DNA of 64,000 nucleotides from CAKMZU01 sp965248335 (GCA_965248335.1 CBDFIY010000003.1:868001-932000), one strand, 5' to 3'; shown: positions 46,517-55,790, counted from the first letter of the stretch. Program-made: numbers and translations. The notes: generated by a model not told the origin, from the sequence alone.

Positions 46517-46546
46517 TAGGCTTATAATTTTTTAGGATACTGGCTG

Positions 46547-47989
46547 ATGATTAATAAAGTCGAAGACAAAAAGTTTTCTGGTGAGTTAGGTGTTTTTCAA
46601 GATCTGTTGTCTACGTGTGACAGAAGGTTACTGTCAAGGAAAATTGTAGAAATAGCTATATCCGAACGTTTTCATTTAAACCACCCTATAAACAACACAC
46701 CAACTATATGTAGAAGTAGCAAAAGAATAGGTATGACTAATGTGCTTGCATTTTCATGTGAAGGTGGGCGTAACAGGTGGGCTGTAATTCAGCTGACCAA
46801 CTTTATTGATGCAATTTATGTTGATGGGCTTTTATTTCGGATAAAAAAGGCGATAGATGTCAATGTTTGCTTGAATGCGGTTAAAAAAATTGAATCCAAT
46901 GAAGTTAAATTGAAATATACGTCAAATAAAAAGGTAGATGGTTTTATTTTTTCTCAGCTAAGGCCTTTCCATTATTTTTATGATCAATACGTTAATATTT
47001 TTGAATTTTTAGCAATTGACTCGTGTATGTCATCCCGTTTTTATACGGATAGATCTTGTTACTTTGATGGCCCCCCTAGCGATGTAGTGTTTAAAGATGC
47101 CAGTAAGAATGGTTGTTATATTATGGGTTCGACCTGCGCTAATCAGATAGAAACCAATCATGCTCTGAGTATGCATAAATTTCTTAAATCATCCGTCCCT
47201 AAAAAACCTATTGATACGGATTTAACTATTTGGATGGGAGTGACAGGTCAAAAAAGGGTATGGCTAGAACAGGAGGTAGGTTACGCGGAAATTATAAACA
47301 AAATTTCACAAAATTTTATTGATGTCACTGTGATTGTTGATGGATGGACGAGTTTTGTAAATACAGAGGTATCCAATGCCGAGGATAATGCTGTCTATAG
47401 AAATATAGTCGCTAATACAACCGCTCCTAATGTTGAATTTGTTAATTTGATTGGAAAAGACTACCGCGAAAAAATATCATATGGAAACTCTATTGATATA
47501 TTCATAGCGAATGCAGGTACAGGCTGCATGGTTCCAGCGATGTTTTGTAATAAAGCCGGCGTGTTGCATGCTAACAAGTCACTGAATACCTTTAAGTTAG
47601 AAAACGATGAGCGTATTCGTATAGTTCCTGATATGTATATTAGAGAAGAAGTTAGTGATGACGCCTCAGTGATGAATGTTAATTATAGTATCGAATGGCA
47701 GGTACTCTATAATCTCATGGTTGAACTGTTAAATGAATCAGGCATGGAAGTATCCACTATTCCTGGTTGGCAGGGAGTTGAAAAAAACAAGGTCATCTTT
47801 GGTAAATTGAAATTTACTTCGTCTATGCAGTCAGCCGATATTCTGAGAGAAGTAGCGGTAGCCTTCGAATCTGCTGGTGATATCAGGACAGCTGAGAGAA
47901 TCATGAAGCAGGCGCTATTGCAGCGTCCCTCTGGGCCATTTATACAGAGAAAATATAAGCAATATTGTCATAAATTAGCAAATGTTTAG
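46547..47989 (+). CDS. Uncharacterised polysaccharide-island protein
   Basis: A 480-residue protein that I do not recognise. It has no signal peptide or membrane helix. The middle (LTIWMGVTGQKRVWLEQEVGY, VTVIVDGWTSF, VEFVNLIGKDYREKISY, IDIFIANAGTGCMVPAMFCNKAGVLH) has the alternating strand/helix pattern and late glycine-rich segment of a GT-B nucleotide-sugar domain, similar in style to GT61 or capsule transferases. The last 70 residues look like one or two TPR units (ILREVAVAFESAGDIRTAERIMKQALLQRP). Between two sulfotransferase-like genes, so a glycosyltransferase role is a reasonable guess only. Confidence 0.45.
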   Translation: MINKVEDKKFSGELGVFQDLLSTCDRRLLSRKIVEIAISERFHLNHPINNTPTICRSSKRIGMTNVLAFSCEGGRNRWAVIQLTNFIDAIYVDGLLFRIKKAIDVNVCLNAVKKIESNEVKLKYTSNKKVDGFIFSQLRPFHYFYDQYVNIFEFLAIDSCMSSRFYTDRSCYFDGPPSDVVFKDASKNGCYIMGSTCANQIETNHALSMHKFLKSSVPKKPIDTDLTIWMGVTGQKRVWLEQEVGYAEIINKISQNFIDVTVIVDGWTSFVNTEVSNAEDNAVYRNIVANTTAPNVEFVNLIGKDYREKISYGNSIDIFIANAGTGCMVPAMFCNKAGVLHANKSLNTFKLENDERIRIVPDMYIREEVSDDASVMNVNYSIEWQVLYNLMVELLNESGMEVSTIPGWQGVEKNKVIFGKLKFTSSMQSADILREVAVAFESAGDIRTAERIMKQALLQRPSGPFIQRKYKQYCHKLANV

Positions 47990-48161
47990 ATCAGCTAAGC
48001 TTCGTAGGTGTTGGTTTTTAATAGGTTACTGATTACTTTATAAATATTACGCAAAGATAAACGTTAGATTGCTTTAGCTTATAGAGCAAATGGGCAGTTG
48101 GGTCATGATTTCATTTATGGCCTTAATTTGAATCTAAATACAGAAAATTTTCTTATTACAT

Positions 48162-49226
48162 ATGAAACTTCCTAAAATTTTTTCTCAACAAAAAACGCTG
48201 CCTTCTTTGCCAAAATACAAAGGCTATGTAGATTCATCTATAGGGCCAGTCGTGAGAGGTTGGGCGATTGATACTGCATCATCGTCGCCAGTCACAGTAA
48301 GAGTGACTTGTGGATCGGAGGTTCAATACGTCGAGGCAAGTGATTACAGGGAAGATCTGTTGGCAGTAGGCCAGCACCCAACGGGGTTTTGTGGGTATAA
48401 GGTTGAGTTTTCTGAATATAATGTTGATGTCGCAACCGTCGAGATCATTGAAAAGATTAAAACTTTACCCGCGAGTAAAATGTCGTTCAAAAATCATCAA
48501 TGGTTCTTGTTACATTTACCAAGATCAGCAGGCTCTTCTTTTACGCGTGTGATGGATAAAGTACTTGGCGATAAAAATACAGAAAACACTATCGAAACAA
48601 AACAGGATAATCTCGACGCATATATTGAAAATCAATTCGTGTCTGGCTGTGTTGGCTATGATTTTTTCGTGGAGAACTTTTCTGCGCATAATTTTGTGAG
48701 CCTCGTTTTTTTGCGTGACCCTATCAAACAACTCATTTCGCACATTAATTGGGTAAGGCACTTAGATGATATTAAAGAAACAGACTTTGCAAAAAATCAT
48801 CCTGAATCTGTGTTAAAGCTTGCCAGTAAACTGAATGCGATTAATTTTAATGACCTTAAATCCGTAGCTACCCATTTCAGCAATTTAACGCCTCTAGAAA
48901 CCAGTTTATTTAACAACATGCAAACCCGCTATTTAGCTGATATGTATAAAGGCCCGATCCAATATCAAGATTATGTCAAGGCTAAACAAAATTTATCGAA
49001 AATTCACTTTGTGGGTATCACAGAGGCGTTTGAAAAATCCGTCATGAAATTTTCAGAGCATGCTGGCATGGATTTATCTGAGCATGTCTCCACCCAGGTG
49101 AATGTTAACCGTTACAAAGATGGATTAAGCCCAGAGAATAATGAACTTGCTTTGTTTTTAAAGCCACTGATTGAATATGATCAGCTGATTTATGATTATG
49201 GTAAAACGATTTTTGAACGTACTTAA
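48162..49226 (+). CDS. Sulfotransferase (family 2-like) with N-terminal GWx domain
   Basis: A 354-residue protein. Residues 20-85 form the recurring domain: GYVDSSIGPVVRGWAID, DYREDLLA (61-68) and GFCGYKVEF (75-83). The catalytic part starts with LHLPRSAGSSF (117-127), the equivalent of the HIPKTAGTS PAPS-binding loop of carbohydrate 2-O-sulfotransferases, and VFLRDPIKQLISH (Arg185) fits the 3'-phosphate motif. It probably transfers sulfate from PAPS to a sugar of the surface glycan. No signal peptide or membrane anchor is seen, unlike Golgi relatives. Confidence 0.75.
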   Translation: MKLPKIFSQQKTLPSLPKYKGYVDSSIGPVVRGWAIDTASSSPVTVRVTCGSEVQYVEASDYREDLLAVGQHPTGFCGYKVEFSEYNVDVATVEIIEKIKTLPASKMSFKNHQWFLLHLPRSAGSSFTRVMDKVLGDKNTENTIETKQDNLDAYIENQFVSGCVGYDFFVENFSAHNFVSLVFLRDPIKQLISHINWVRHLDDIKETDFAKNHPESVLKLASKLNAINFNDLKSVATHFSNLTPLETSLFNNMQTRYLADMYKGPIQYQDYVKAKQNLSKIHFVGITEAFEKSVMKFSEHAGMDLSEHVSTQVNVNRYKDGLSPENNELALFLKPLIEYDQLIYDYGKTIFERT

Positions 49227-49250
49227 CATTGACGTTGATATTATTTCCGT

Positions 49251-51302
49251 ATGGTTGCCTGCATCGTAAAAAAAATCAGTCATCATTTAATCGGATTCTG
49301 TAAGTCGCTTATAGGGTTTTCAGGTGATGATCTTTTATCGTCAGAAGAAGGTTTTGTTTTGGCAAAACCATTATCCAAAGGTTGTTACATTATTGCGCTA
49401 AAAGGTACACAGCCTGTAGCGCTGCAATTTGCATCTAATCGTGCGCATAAAAAAATAAATTTGCAGGTGAAACCTTACTGGGTTACCAAGTATTTTTTCT
49501 TTTTACCTGAAACGTCGTTATTGTATTTATGCGGTGATGATCTTGTGGCTTTCGATGAATTTTCGCTTAAGCGCGTTAGTTTTTCTTTTGCAAAAAAAAG
49601 ATTGGTTAAAAAAGTCCTTGCTAAACATTATTTGTTTCAATTACGAGGCCAGCAAGCCTTATCAGATTACCTTCAAAACCAAAAATCCTGTTTAAAAACG
49701 ACGCTTTTTAATCTGTATAATCAATCCATGCAGCGCACCTGCAATATCGACGCTTATTATCCCACCTGGTATCAGCAGCATGCTGCGAGTGTTTCTTGTT
49801 CTCCTTCATCGTATCAGCTACCGCTGATCTGTGCTGTCACTGAAGCTACGGCACATCAGTTTGAAGCTTGCTTGGCGAGTATTAAGGCGCAATCCATGTC
49901 GCCAGCGATGATTTATTTGTATGTCTCTGAGGGCAATGCTGAGGCAATGCAACAGCGGTTTGCATCGAGCGTTGATGATGCGTTGATACAATGGGTTTCT
50001 GCTGAATCATTGGCTTTATTAGTGGCAAGTTTTGGTGTTACGCATGTGTTTGTTTTACAGGCAAATTGCCTGCTTCATTCTGAGGCAATGCATTGCATGG
50101 CGCACGAGGTTGAAAACCAGCCTGAGGCGGCATTAGTTTATACCGATAGCGATCATTGCTTTGAGGGTGAGCATATGCACCCGTTATTAAAACCCGATTT
50201 TGATCCTGTGTTACTTTCGCACATGAATTATATCGGTCAATCAGTGGTGTTAAGCCAAGCCTTGTTACTTGATGCGTTAAAGCTGCCACAAGCGCTATTG
50301 GGTTCATCATTCGGAGGCTTCTTACAGGCGCTGGATTTATGCAATGAAAAAGTTGTGCACATTGATAAGGTGTTGGTTAGCGACCAAAATAGGCCATTCA
50401 GTCGTCTTCATGATGTAGGTAGTAATAAAAAAATAGTAATTGATAACGCTTTTTGTGATGATAGCTCATCACCACTTATCAGTATCATTATCCCTACGCG
50501 TGATCAGTTAATTTTGTTACAGCAAGCGGTGGAAAGTATTTTACAGTTAACGACTTATCGACATGTTGAAATCATTATTGTCGATAATGATTCACAGGAT
50601 CAGGCCACGAAGGATTATTTAAACGCAATGCGTCAGAGGCCAAACATTCAGGTAGTCGCCTTTCATGGCGAATTCAACTTCTCTGCAATCAATAATCAAG
50701 CGGTTTCTGTTGCTCGTGGCGAATATCTCTGTTTGTTAAATAATGATGTAAAAGTGATAACCCCACATTGGCTTGAAGCTTTGTTGGGTTATGCGCAGCA
50801 ATCAACGGTCGGTTGCGTTGGCGCTAAATTGTATTATGCCAATAATAGGGTGCAGCATGCGGGCGTAGTGCTGAACCCTGATGCGGTTGCACAACATGCG
50901 TTTGCCTATGCTGATCGATCTGATAGTGGCTACATGGGGTTGCTCAACACGGCGCATTGCGTGAGTGCGGTGACGGGTGCTTGCTTAATGGTAGCAAAAT
51001 CGATTTATCTTGAAGTGGGCGGGTTAAATGCTTGTGATTTAAAAGTCGCGTATAATGATATTGATTTTTGCTTAAAGGTGATGAGCGCAGGCTACCGCAA
51101 TGTATTCGCACCCGAGGCTGAGTTGTATCATTTTGAATCAATTTCTCGTGGTGTTGCGGAGACAGCTGCAGAGAAAGCGCAGTATGTTTCTGAGCGGGCC
51201 TATATGTTGGCACATTGGAGAGAGCAACTCGCACACGATCCTTACTACAATCCCCATTTTTCAACGACGGGTTATAGCTATTGCTTGCCCGTTGTAGCGT
51301 AA
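49251..51302 (+). CDS. Glycosyltransferase family 2 (RfbF/WbbL-like C-terminal domain)
   Basis: A 683-residue protein. The first 130 residues are unassigned. Residues about 180-360 look like a degenerate GT-A domain (LICAVTEATAHQFEACLASIKAQS, ALVYTDSDHCFEGEHMHPLLKPDFDPVLL), missing clear donor-site aspartates at the start. From about residue 400 a full family 2 domain follows: SIIIPTRDQLILLQQAVESI, IVDNDSQD, NFSAINNQAV, LLNNDVKV, and YNDIDFCLKVMSAGYRN. The last block is nearly the same as that in the enzyme at 42827, so the two are likely paralogues. Coupled to the next gene within 6 bp. Confidence 0.82.
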   Translation: MVACIVKKISHHLIGFCKSLIGFSGDDLLSSEEGFVLAKPLSKGCYIIALKGTQPVALQFASNRAHKKINLQVKPYWVTKYFFFLPETSLLYLCGDDLVAFDEFSLKRVSFSFAKKRLVKKVLAKHYLFQLRGQQALSDYLQNQKSCLKTTLFNLYNQSMQRTCNIDAYYPTWYQQHAASVSCSPSSYQLPLICAVTEATAHQFEACLASIKAQSMSPAMIYLYVSEGNAEAMQQRFASSVDDALIQWVSAESLALLVASFGVTHVFVLQANCLLHSEAMHCMAHEVENQPEAALVYTDSDHCFEGEHMHPLLKPDFDPVLLSHMNYIGQSVVLSQALLLDALKLPQALLGSSFGGFLQALDLCNEKVVHIDKVLVSDQNRPFSRLHDVGSNKKIVIDNAFCDDSSSPLISIIIPTRDQLILLQQAVESILQLTTYRHVEIIIVDNDSQDQATKDYLNAMRQRPNIQVVAFHGEFNFSAINNQAVSVARGEYLCLLNNDVKVITPHWLEALLGYAQQSTVGCVGAKLYYANNRVQHAGVVLNPDAVAQHAFAYADRSDSGYMGLLNTAHCVSAVTGACLMVAKSIYLEVGGLNACDLKVAYNDIDFCLKVMSAGYRNVFAPEAELYHFESISRGVAETAAEKAQYVSERAYMLAHWREQLAHDPYYNPHFSTTGYSYCLPVVA

Positions 51303-51308
51303 CGCCTG

Positions 51309-51605
51309 ATGAAGCTGCTCTATGATGTCAAACGTTTAATTTCACGCAGTTTAGCGCTTTCACCGCGCGGTATTGATCGTGTAGATATTCGTTATGCGTA
51401 TTATTGTTTAACTGAGCATGTAACGATTTTTGTTTATTCGCAGTCGGGCATTTTTTATGCTTTGGATGCCTTTAACGCGAGCGAAGTTGTGGAAATCAAT
51501 GATGTAGGTGTGCAGATCTCGGCACACAAATTTGCGGGTACTTTATTTGGCTCGCTCTCCCCTGTACAGGCTACAGTTGCATTGAACGAGTGGCAGCAAG
51601 AGTGA
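51309..51605 (+). CDS. Short GT-B N-terminal-like module
   Basis: A 98-residue protein whose start (MKLLYDVKRLISRSLALSPRGIDRVDIRYAYY) resembles the opening of a group of GT-B glycosyltransferases with a YDVTRL ... TGIDRV pattern. It ends there without a donor domain. Its stop overlaps the next start (TGATG). It may be a detached N-terminal half working with the next protein, or the product of an old truncation. Confidence 0.5.
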   Translation: MKLLYDVKRLISRSLALSPRGIDRVDIRYAYYCLTEHVTIFVYSQSGIFYALDAFNASEVVEINDVGVQISAHKFAGTLFGSLSPVQATVALNEWQQE

Positions 51606-52615
51606 TGCCATTATTGTTGAACCCACTGACAGTTTTTCGTCGATCTTCGGGGTTGTTTGATTTTGTCCGACAAAATGTGCTCTTGAATCCAAAGTTTACT
51701 TGGGTTGCGGGTGATCTCGCTACACCTACGCTTGATTTTTATTTTCGTAGTAGACAGCAGGATTTTTCGAATTATTCTGAAATAGATACCCATCAGCTGC
51801 CGCCCGATAATCATCCGTTATGGTCAGAAAGCCAAAGCCAGTTAATTTTAGTACGTGAAGTTCCCTTAGGTTTTTTAAAAAAACTACTGCGATCGCCTCA
51901 TCGACCGAAGCGCATTATTTGGTTTATTGATGATGATATTCCGAGCGTTGGTACAGATGCCAGCTTGCCGAAAGCTTACCGACAAAAGATAAGCAGCTGG
52001 TATAAATCGGCATCGCCACTGCTGGCGAAGCTTTGTGATCAAGTATGGGTATCGACACCTTATCTTGCGAAGAAGTATCAATTACGCGACGAGTGGGTAT
52101 TGCAACCAAAACAACTGAGAAATCCAGAAGTACGCATGATTCGTTGCTTCTATCATGGTGGGAGCAGCCACACGCAAGAATGGATTTTTGTTGAAAAATT
52201 AGTTGCGGCCATACAGGCAACTTATAGTCATACGACTTTTGAGCTTGTGGGCAATCATCAACTTAATAAGCAGTTTCGCTTGATCCCCCGGGTAACCATT
52301 TTGCACCCTATGCGCTGGGATAATTACCAAGCATTACTGGCATCAAGAGAAATGGATATAGGGCTGGCTCCACTTTTTGATACGGTATTTAATCGCGGTC
52401 GGTCACACACAAAAATGTTAGACATACAGCGTCAAGGTGCGATAGGTATTTATTCTGAGCGAATTTCTCACGCTGAGCTGATTAAGACGTATAAAGCTGG
52501 ATTCGTGGTTGATGATGCTATTGAGTCATGGCTGTCTGCATTTGATTGTGCGCTGAGAGCTGACCGGTCTCGTTTTTTTGAGAATTCTACTCATCTAATA
52601 AATTTTTTAGATTAA
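51605..52615 (+). CDS. GT-B-like glycosyltransferase
   Basis: From ATG 51605, which overlaps the previous stop, 336 residues. The late segment YQALLASREMDIGLAPLFDTVFNRGRSHTKMLDIQRQGAIGIYS fits a GT-B donor domain, in which the nucleotide sugar is held by a loop before the last helix; IIWFIDDDIPS and QVWVSTPYLAKKY lie before it. No membrane segment. Together with the preceding 98-residue protein it has the total length of a normal GT-B enzyme. Last gene of the island. Confidence 0.6.
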   Translation: MPLLLNPLTVFRRSSGLFDFVRQNVLLNPKFTWVAGDLATPTLDFYFRSRQQDFSNYSEIDTHQLPPDNHPLWSESQSQLILVREVPLGFLKKLLRSPHRPKRIIWFIDDDIPSVGTDASLPKAYRQKISSWYKSASPLLAKLCDQVWVSTPYLAKKYQLRDEWVLQPKQLRNPEVRMIRCFYHGGSSHTQEWIFVEKLVAAIQATYSHTTFELVGNHQLNKQFRLIPRVTILHPMRWDNYQALLASREMDIGLAPLFDTVFNRGRSHTKMLDIQRQGAIGIYSERISHAELIKTYKAGFVVDDAIESWLSAFDCALRADRSRFFENSTHLINFLD

Positions 52616-52915
52616 TCTCCCACTGTAAAGAAGATTCTTTCGATTCGGCAGTCTCAGAGCTTTAAACGGTTGATGAAGCTTATGAATATACCACGTGTGT
52701 TTTTTTGTGATGCGCAGTTTCGTTTTTACGGTTGTTGAGTCGGCTTTTTTCGGGTGTGCAGAAAGCGATACTTACGTTGGTTGTTGGGGTTGTTGTGCTA
52801 GGATTCCTTATCTAACACTACCTGTCAGTGCCGGAAGGCTCTAGCGTTGCTTGTGGAGTGAATCAATGAATATCCTGGTTTAGTCTTTTAACAAAATACT
52901 CACAAAGTCTACGTT
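52616..52915. other. Gap at the right edge of the polysaccharide island
   Basis: About 300 bases with no supported gene, RNA or terminator; short frames end quickly and do not resemble proteins. It leads into repeat copy 3. Confidence 0.5.
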
Positions 52916-53032
52916 TATACCGATTACCCTTGAAGTTGCAAGGGCGTTGGCCGCCCAATCACTTACGGGCTGTAAGCCCATGGGGGTTCGACCGCTTGCC
53001 GCCTTCCTGCATCCCCAATTCTGATGGGTATA
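52916..53032. repeat. TATA-ended hairpin repeat, copy 3
   Basis: About 117 bp from TATACCGATTACCC to GATGGGTATA, with the shared core GCAAGGGCGTTGGCCGCC and CTTGCCGCCTTCCTGCATC. Its right end runs straight into a fragment of the RHS gene found at 57457. Confidence 0.92.
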
Positions 53033-53124
53033 ATCATGAGAGAATGTTCCGTGTTCAAGTAAATGCAGCAACAGGAACATTCAGTTTTTCTTATCCTTTG
53101 ATTGATGTGTTGGGTGTTCGATAG
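53032..53124 (+). pseudogene. Fragment of an RHS/YD-repeat gene
   Basis: Thirty codons (NHERMFRVQVNAATGTFSF continuing to SYPLIDVLGVR, then TAG) match residues 36 onwards of the RHS protein at 57457 almost exactly. No start codon precedes them in frame, because the hairpin repeat joins at this point; the rest of the gene is missing. A remnant of a duplicated RHS gene. Confidence 0.88.
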
Positions 53125-53319
53125 GCCCATGAAATATCCCTCCAGCTTCATTTTGCGGCATTAATAAGTCCCTGAAAATACAATCTGGATGGGTAGCGCG
53201 GCTCATTGGTGGATGAAGTAAGCAATAGGCGCTTCAACGTGTTAAAATCCCATACTTTTTGCGGCGATTGGTTGGTTTGCTATCGCAGCTTGTCGTATTT
53301 ATATAATGTGGGTTGTGAT

Positions 53320-53664
53320 ATGTCAGATAAATTCTTTTTCAAGGGTCGGCAAGAGGCGCGTGTCAATCATGTTGAGTACGGGTACGAGGCCAAGGGCAAT
53401 AATAAAGCAGGGAGCAAAAAGTATCCCTTAACGTTGACGGTGACGAATGAGAGTCGGCAACAAGAAGTAAAAGCGATGTTGGCGGATGCAGGATTGCATG
53501 GCGATGTGCGTATTGACAGTGCAGCCGGAGCCGTGGAGTCTATTGATTCACTTCTGGTACTGCTTAATAAAACAGCTACCGTGGTTAAACAGGAAAAAAC
53601 GCCTTCACGCAATGAGCCTTGTAGCTGCGGAAGCGGTAAAAAATTCAAGAAATGCTGTGGGTAA
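53320..53664 (+). CDS. PBPRA1643-family SWIM/SEC-C metal-binding protein
   Basis: Started at ATG 53320 (MSDKFFFKGRQEARVNHVEYGYEAKGN) it has 114 residues; the frame is open upstream to 53206 but that part is not like the family. The C-terminal RNEPCSCGSGKKFKKCCG is a SEC-C zinc motif, as at the end of SecA. The N-terminal block matches my memory of the PBPRA1643 family of marine gammaproteobacteria. Function unknown; probably cytosolic zinc binding. Confidence 0.85.
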   Translation: MSDKFFFKGRQEARVNHVEYGYEAKGNNKAGSKKYPLTLTVTNESRQQEVKAMLADAGLHGDVRIDSAAGAVESIDSLLVLLNKTATVVKQEKTPSRNEPCSCGSGKKFKKCCG

Positions 53665-53969
53665 AGACAGGTGTTGATCCGAGGGTAGTCATGATGCCTG
53701 CAATGACCTCGTGAGTAAACGCTGAGAGCCGTGACTTTTATGCACATCAACGTGTATTGGTGCGTGCTTTTGTGCAGATAAACGACGCTTTATCTTGCTG
53801 GTAGTCGCTCTTCCTATGAAGTGGGCATTACGTGAGAATCACAAAGGTTATCGCGTTAAGCGCTAGATAAACACTGCAGTCAGCCTGCATCAAACCATCA
53901 AAAGACTCATCTGGCGGTATCCGCTACAATAATTAAATCATTTTACCCATTTGGTTGGCCATTTTTCAC
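53665..53969. other. Intergenic region before arfB
   Basis: About 305 bases without a supported gene. TACAAT at 53925-53930 could be a -10 element for arfB, but no good -35 precedes it. Confidence 0.4.
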
Positions 53970-54386
53970 ATGCTTTTTATTTCTCACGCGGTATCAATTC
54001 CTAGCGATCAAATTGACTTACAAGCAATGCGCTCTCAGGGGGCTGGCGGGCAGAACGTAAATAAGGTATCCAGTGCGATCCATTTACGCTTTGATATCAA
54101 AGCGTCGACCCTGCCTGAATTTTACAAAGAACGTCTCTTAGCGCTGAACGATCATCGCATCACTAAAGATGGCATTATTATTATTAAATCCCAAGAGCAT
54201 CGGAGCCAAGACTTAAACCGTCAAGCTGCTCTTGAGCGACTCGCGGTATTAATACGCCAAGCGGTGGTCATCCAAAAGGCACGTAGACCGACAAAGCCCA
54301 GCCGTTCTTCTAATAAAAAACGTATGGACAGAAAAACGAAGCACAGTAAAACCAAATCCATGCGTGGTAGGGTGCGTGACGAGTAA
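53970..54386 (+). CDS. arfB: Alternative ribosome-rescue factor ArfB
   Basis: From ATG 53970 (MLFISHAVSIPSDQ) the protein has 138 residues, equal to E. coli ArfB/YaeJ; a TTG at 53955 would add five residues. It has the release-factor GGQ motif in RSQGAGGQNVNKVSSAIHLRFD, and a basic C-terminal tail (KKRMDRKTKHSKTKSMRGRVR) that enters the empty mRNA channel of stalled ribosomes. It hydrolyses peptidyl-tRNA to free non-stop ribosomes. Stands alone. Confidence 0.95.
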   Translation: MLFISHAVSIPSDQIDLQAMRSQGAGGQNVNKVSSAIHLRFDIKASTLPEFYKERLLALNDHRITKDGIIIIKSQEHRSQDLNRQAALERLAVLIRQAVVIQKARRPTKPSRSSNKKRMDRKTKHSKTKSMRGRVRDE

Positions 54387-54827
54387 TTCTTTAAAAAAAT
54401 AACGCATTTCTCTTTGGGTGGGAAATAATAATATGTGTAAAAAATATATAAGTATTGTCGATAGCGGTATGAATAAAGATGATGAGTGAAAGGAGGCTTT
54501 AGGGTTGAATCTGTTCGACTCAAAAATAAAGGCACTTTACTGAACACTTGGTGAGTATAAGGTTATCAAAAAATGGCATAAATTTGAGTGGTAAATAGAG
54601 CTTTTTAGACAGTTTGATAGAGCCGTAAATAGCCCAAAATTTCAAGTTAATATGGATTAGATTGCTGCTAATGTTTCAGTAGGTGTTTTGTTGGTCGGTT
54701 TATCAGTGGCGCTACGCTGAAAGGGCTGATGATAAATTAAGATGAATTGACACAATGCAAACTTCTTCGGCGTAACCATTTTTCCAAGTTCTAAAGTTGG
54801 CTAATACGACTGTAAAATTCTCAGATA
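54387..54827. other. Intergenic region after arfB
   Basis: About 440 A/T-rich bases with no supported gene, RNA or clear terminator. Repeat copy 4 follows. Confidence 0.5.
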
Positions 54828-54945
54828 TATACCGATCACCCTTGAAGATGCAAGGGCATTGGCCGCCCTAATCACTTACTGATTATAAACTCATGGGGAT
54901 TCGCTCGCTTGCCGCCTTCTTGCATCTCCAATTCCGATGGGTATA
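54828..54945. repeat. TATA-ended hairpin repeat, copy 4
   Basis: About 118 bp from TATACCGATCACCC to GATGGGTATA. This copy and copy 5 are closest to what looks like the consensus. The arms AGATGCAAGGGC and CCTTCTTGCATCT pair to make the hairpin. Confidence 0.93.
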
Positions 54946-54962
54946 GAGTTGCATCGAGGTGT

Positions 54963-55188
54963 TTATAGCATAGCTTCAATCATCTTATCTCTCAGTTTGT
55001 CAGCGAAGTTATGAGTATAAAAATGATACCTATCAGGTTGAATTTCAAACCGTGTAAAGCAACAAACCTGGCAAATATCATTGATGGAAATACCCTGTTC
55101 GTTAGAAATGATTTCAAAGTGGCTATTGCGTGTATGGCTGAGGGAAGGAAATACTCTTTCTGAAGGATTAACGAGCGAACAAAGATGT
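54963..55188 (-). other. Open frame without start, possible gene remnant
   Basis: About 75 codons on the minus strand read without a stop and end at 54963. Part reads HFEIISNEQGISINDIC and YHFYTHNFADKLRDKM, which looks protein-like but lacks any start codon and is preceded by a stop. No family recognised. It may be a decayed gene tail or chance. Confidence 0.25.
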
Positions 55189-55337
55189 CAGTTTGACTGT
55201 GCTGGCCGCGAAGAAAGCCAGTTTTTCAGCAATGAAGCTATATAATTGATCCTATTCTAGAAAAAATACCGTCAATACAATAGTTTTTAAGGTAGCGTAA
55301 TGGCTAAATGCTTAGCTAATTTCCAGCTGCCAATTCG

Positions 55338-55790
55338 CTAGCGCTCAGCGTCTTTTAGTGAATGAATGTTCTTTCGAATCATAATGTAGCCGGCGACTAA
55401 AACCCCCATTAGAGCGGCTAGACCAACAAGCAGCATGGGTTGTATGTCTTCTATATGAAGCTGAATGATGTGGCGTGATAGCGCGAGAATAGAAATCACA
55501 AGAATTGACTCGATCTTAATATAATTTTCTTTAAAGTAAACTTTGACGGTATGGATAAGCTCTAAGCCTAGCAATATGGTGAGAAAGCTACCATATAGCC
55601 GATAAAGACCTGTTTGTACGATGGCGTGCTCCATCGTTTTACCTGTAAGCGTTCCAATAATAATATTTTTGTAAATGACCTCAAGCCCAATATAAGTAGC
55701 ATAGGCGACGCCGAGAACCATGGTTGCAATGAGTATGGTCACGATAAAGCGCTCAAAATAATGGAGAGCTAGAATAATAAGTTTTTCCAT
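55338..55790 (-). CDS. psiE: PsiE-family membrane protein
   Basis: A 150-residue protein with four hydrophobic segments (about 15-35, 60-80, 95-112 and 118-138), matching the phosphate-starvation-inducible PsiE family. Conserved-looking blocks are LYRLYGSFLTILLGLELIHTVKVYF and IESILVISILALSRHIIQL. Function unknown; inner membrane. Transcribed alone; copies of the hairpin repeat lie on both sides. No clear Pho box was found by eye. Confidence 0.85.
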   Translation of the reverse strand: MEKLIILALHYFERFIVTILIATMVLGVAYATYIGLEVIYKNIIIGTLTGKTMEHAIVQTGLYRLYGSFLTILLGLELIHTVKVYFKENYIKIESILVISILALSRHIIQLHIEDIQPMLLVGLAALMGVLVAGYIMIRKNIHSLKDAER

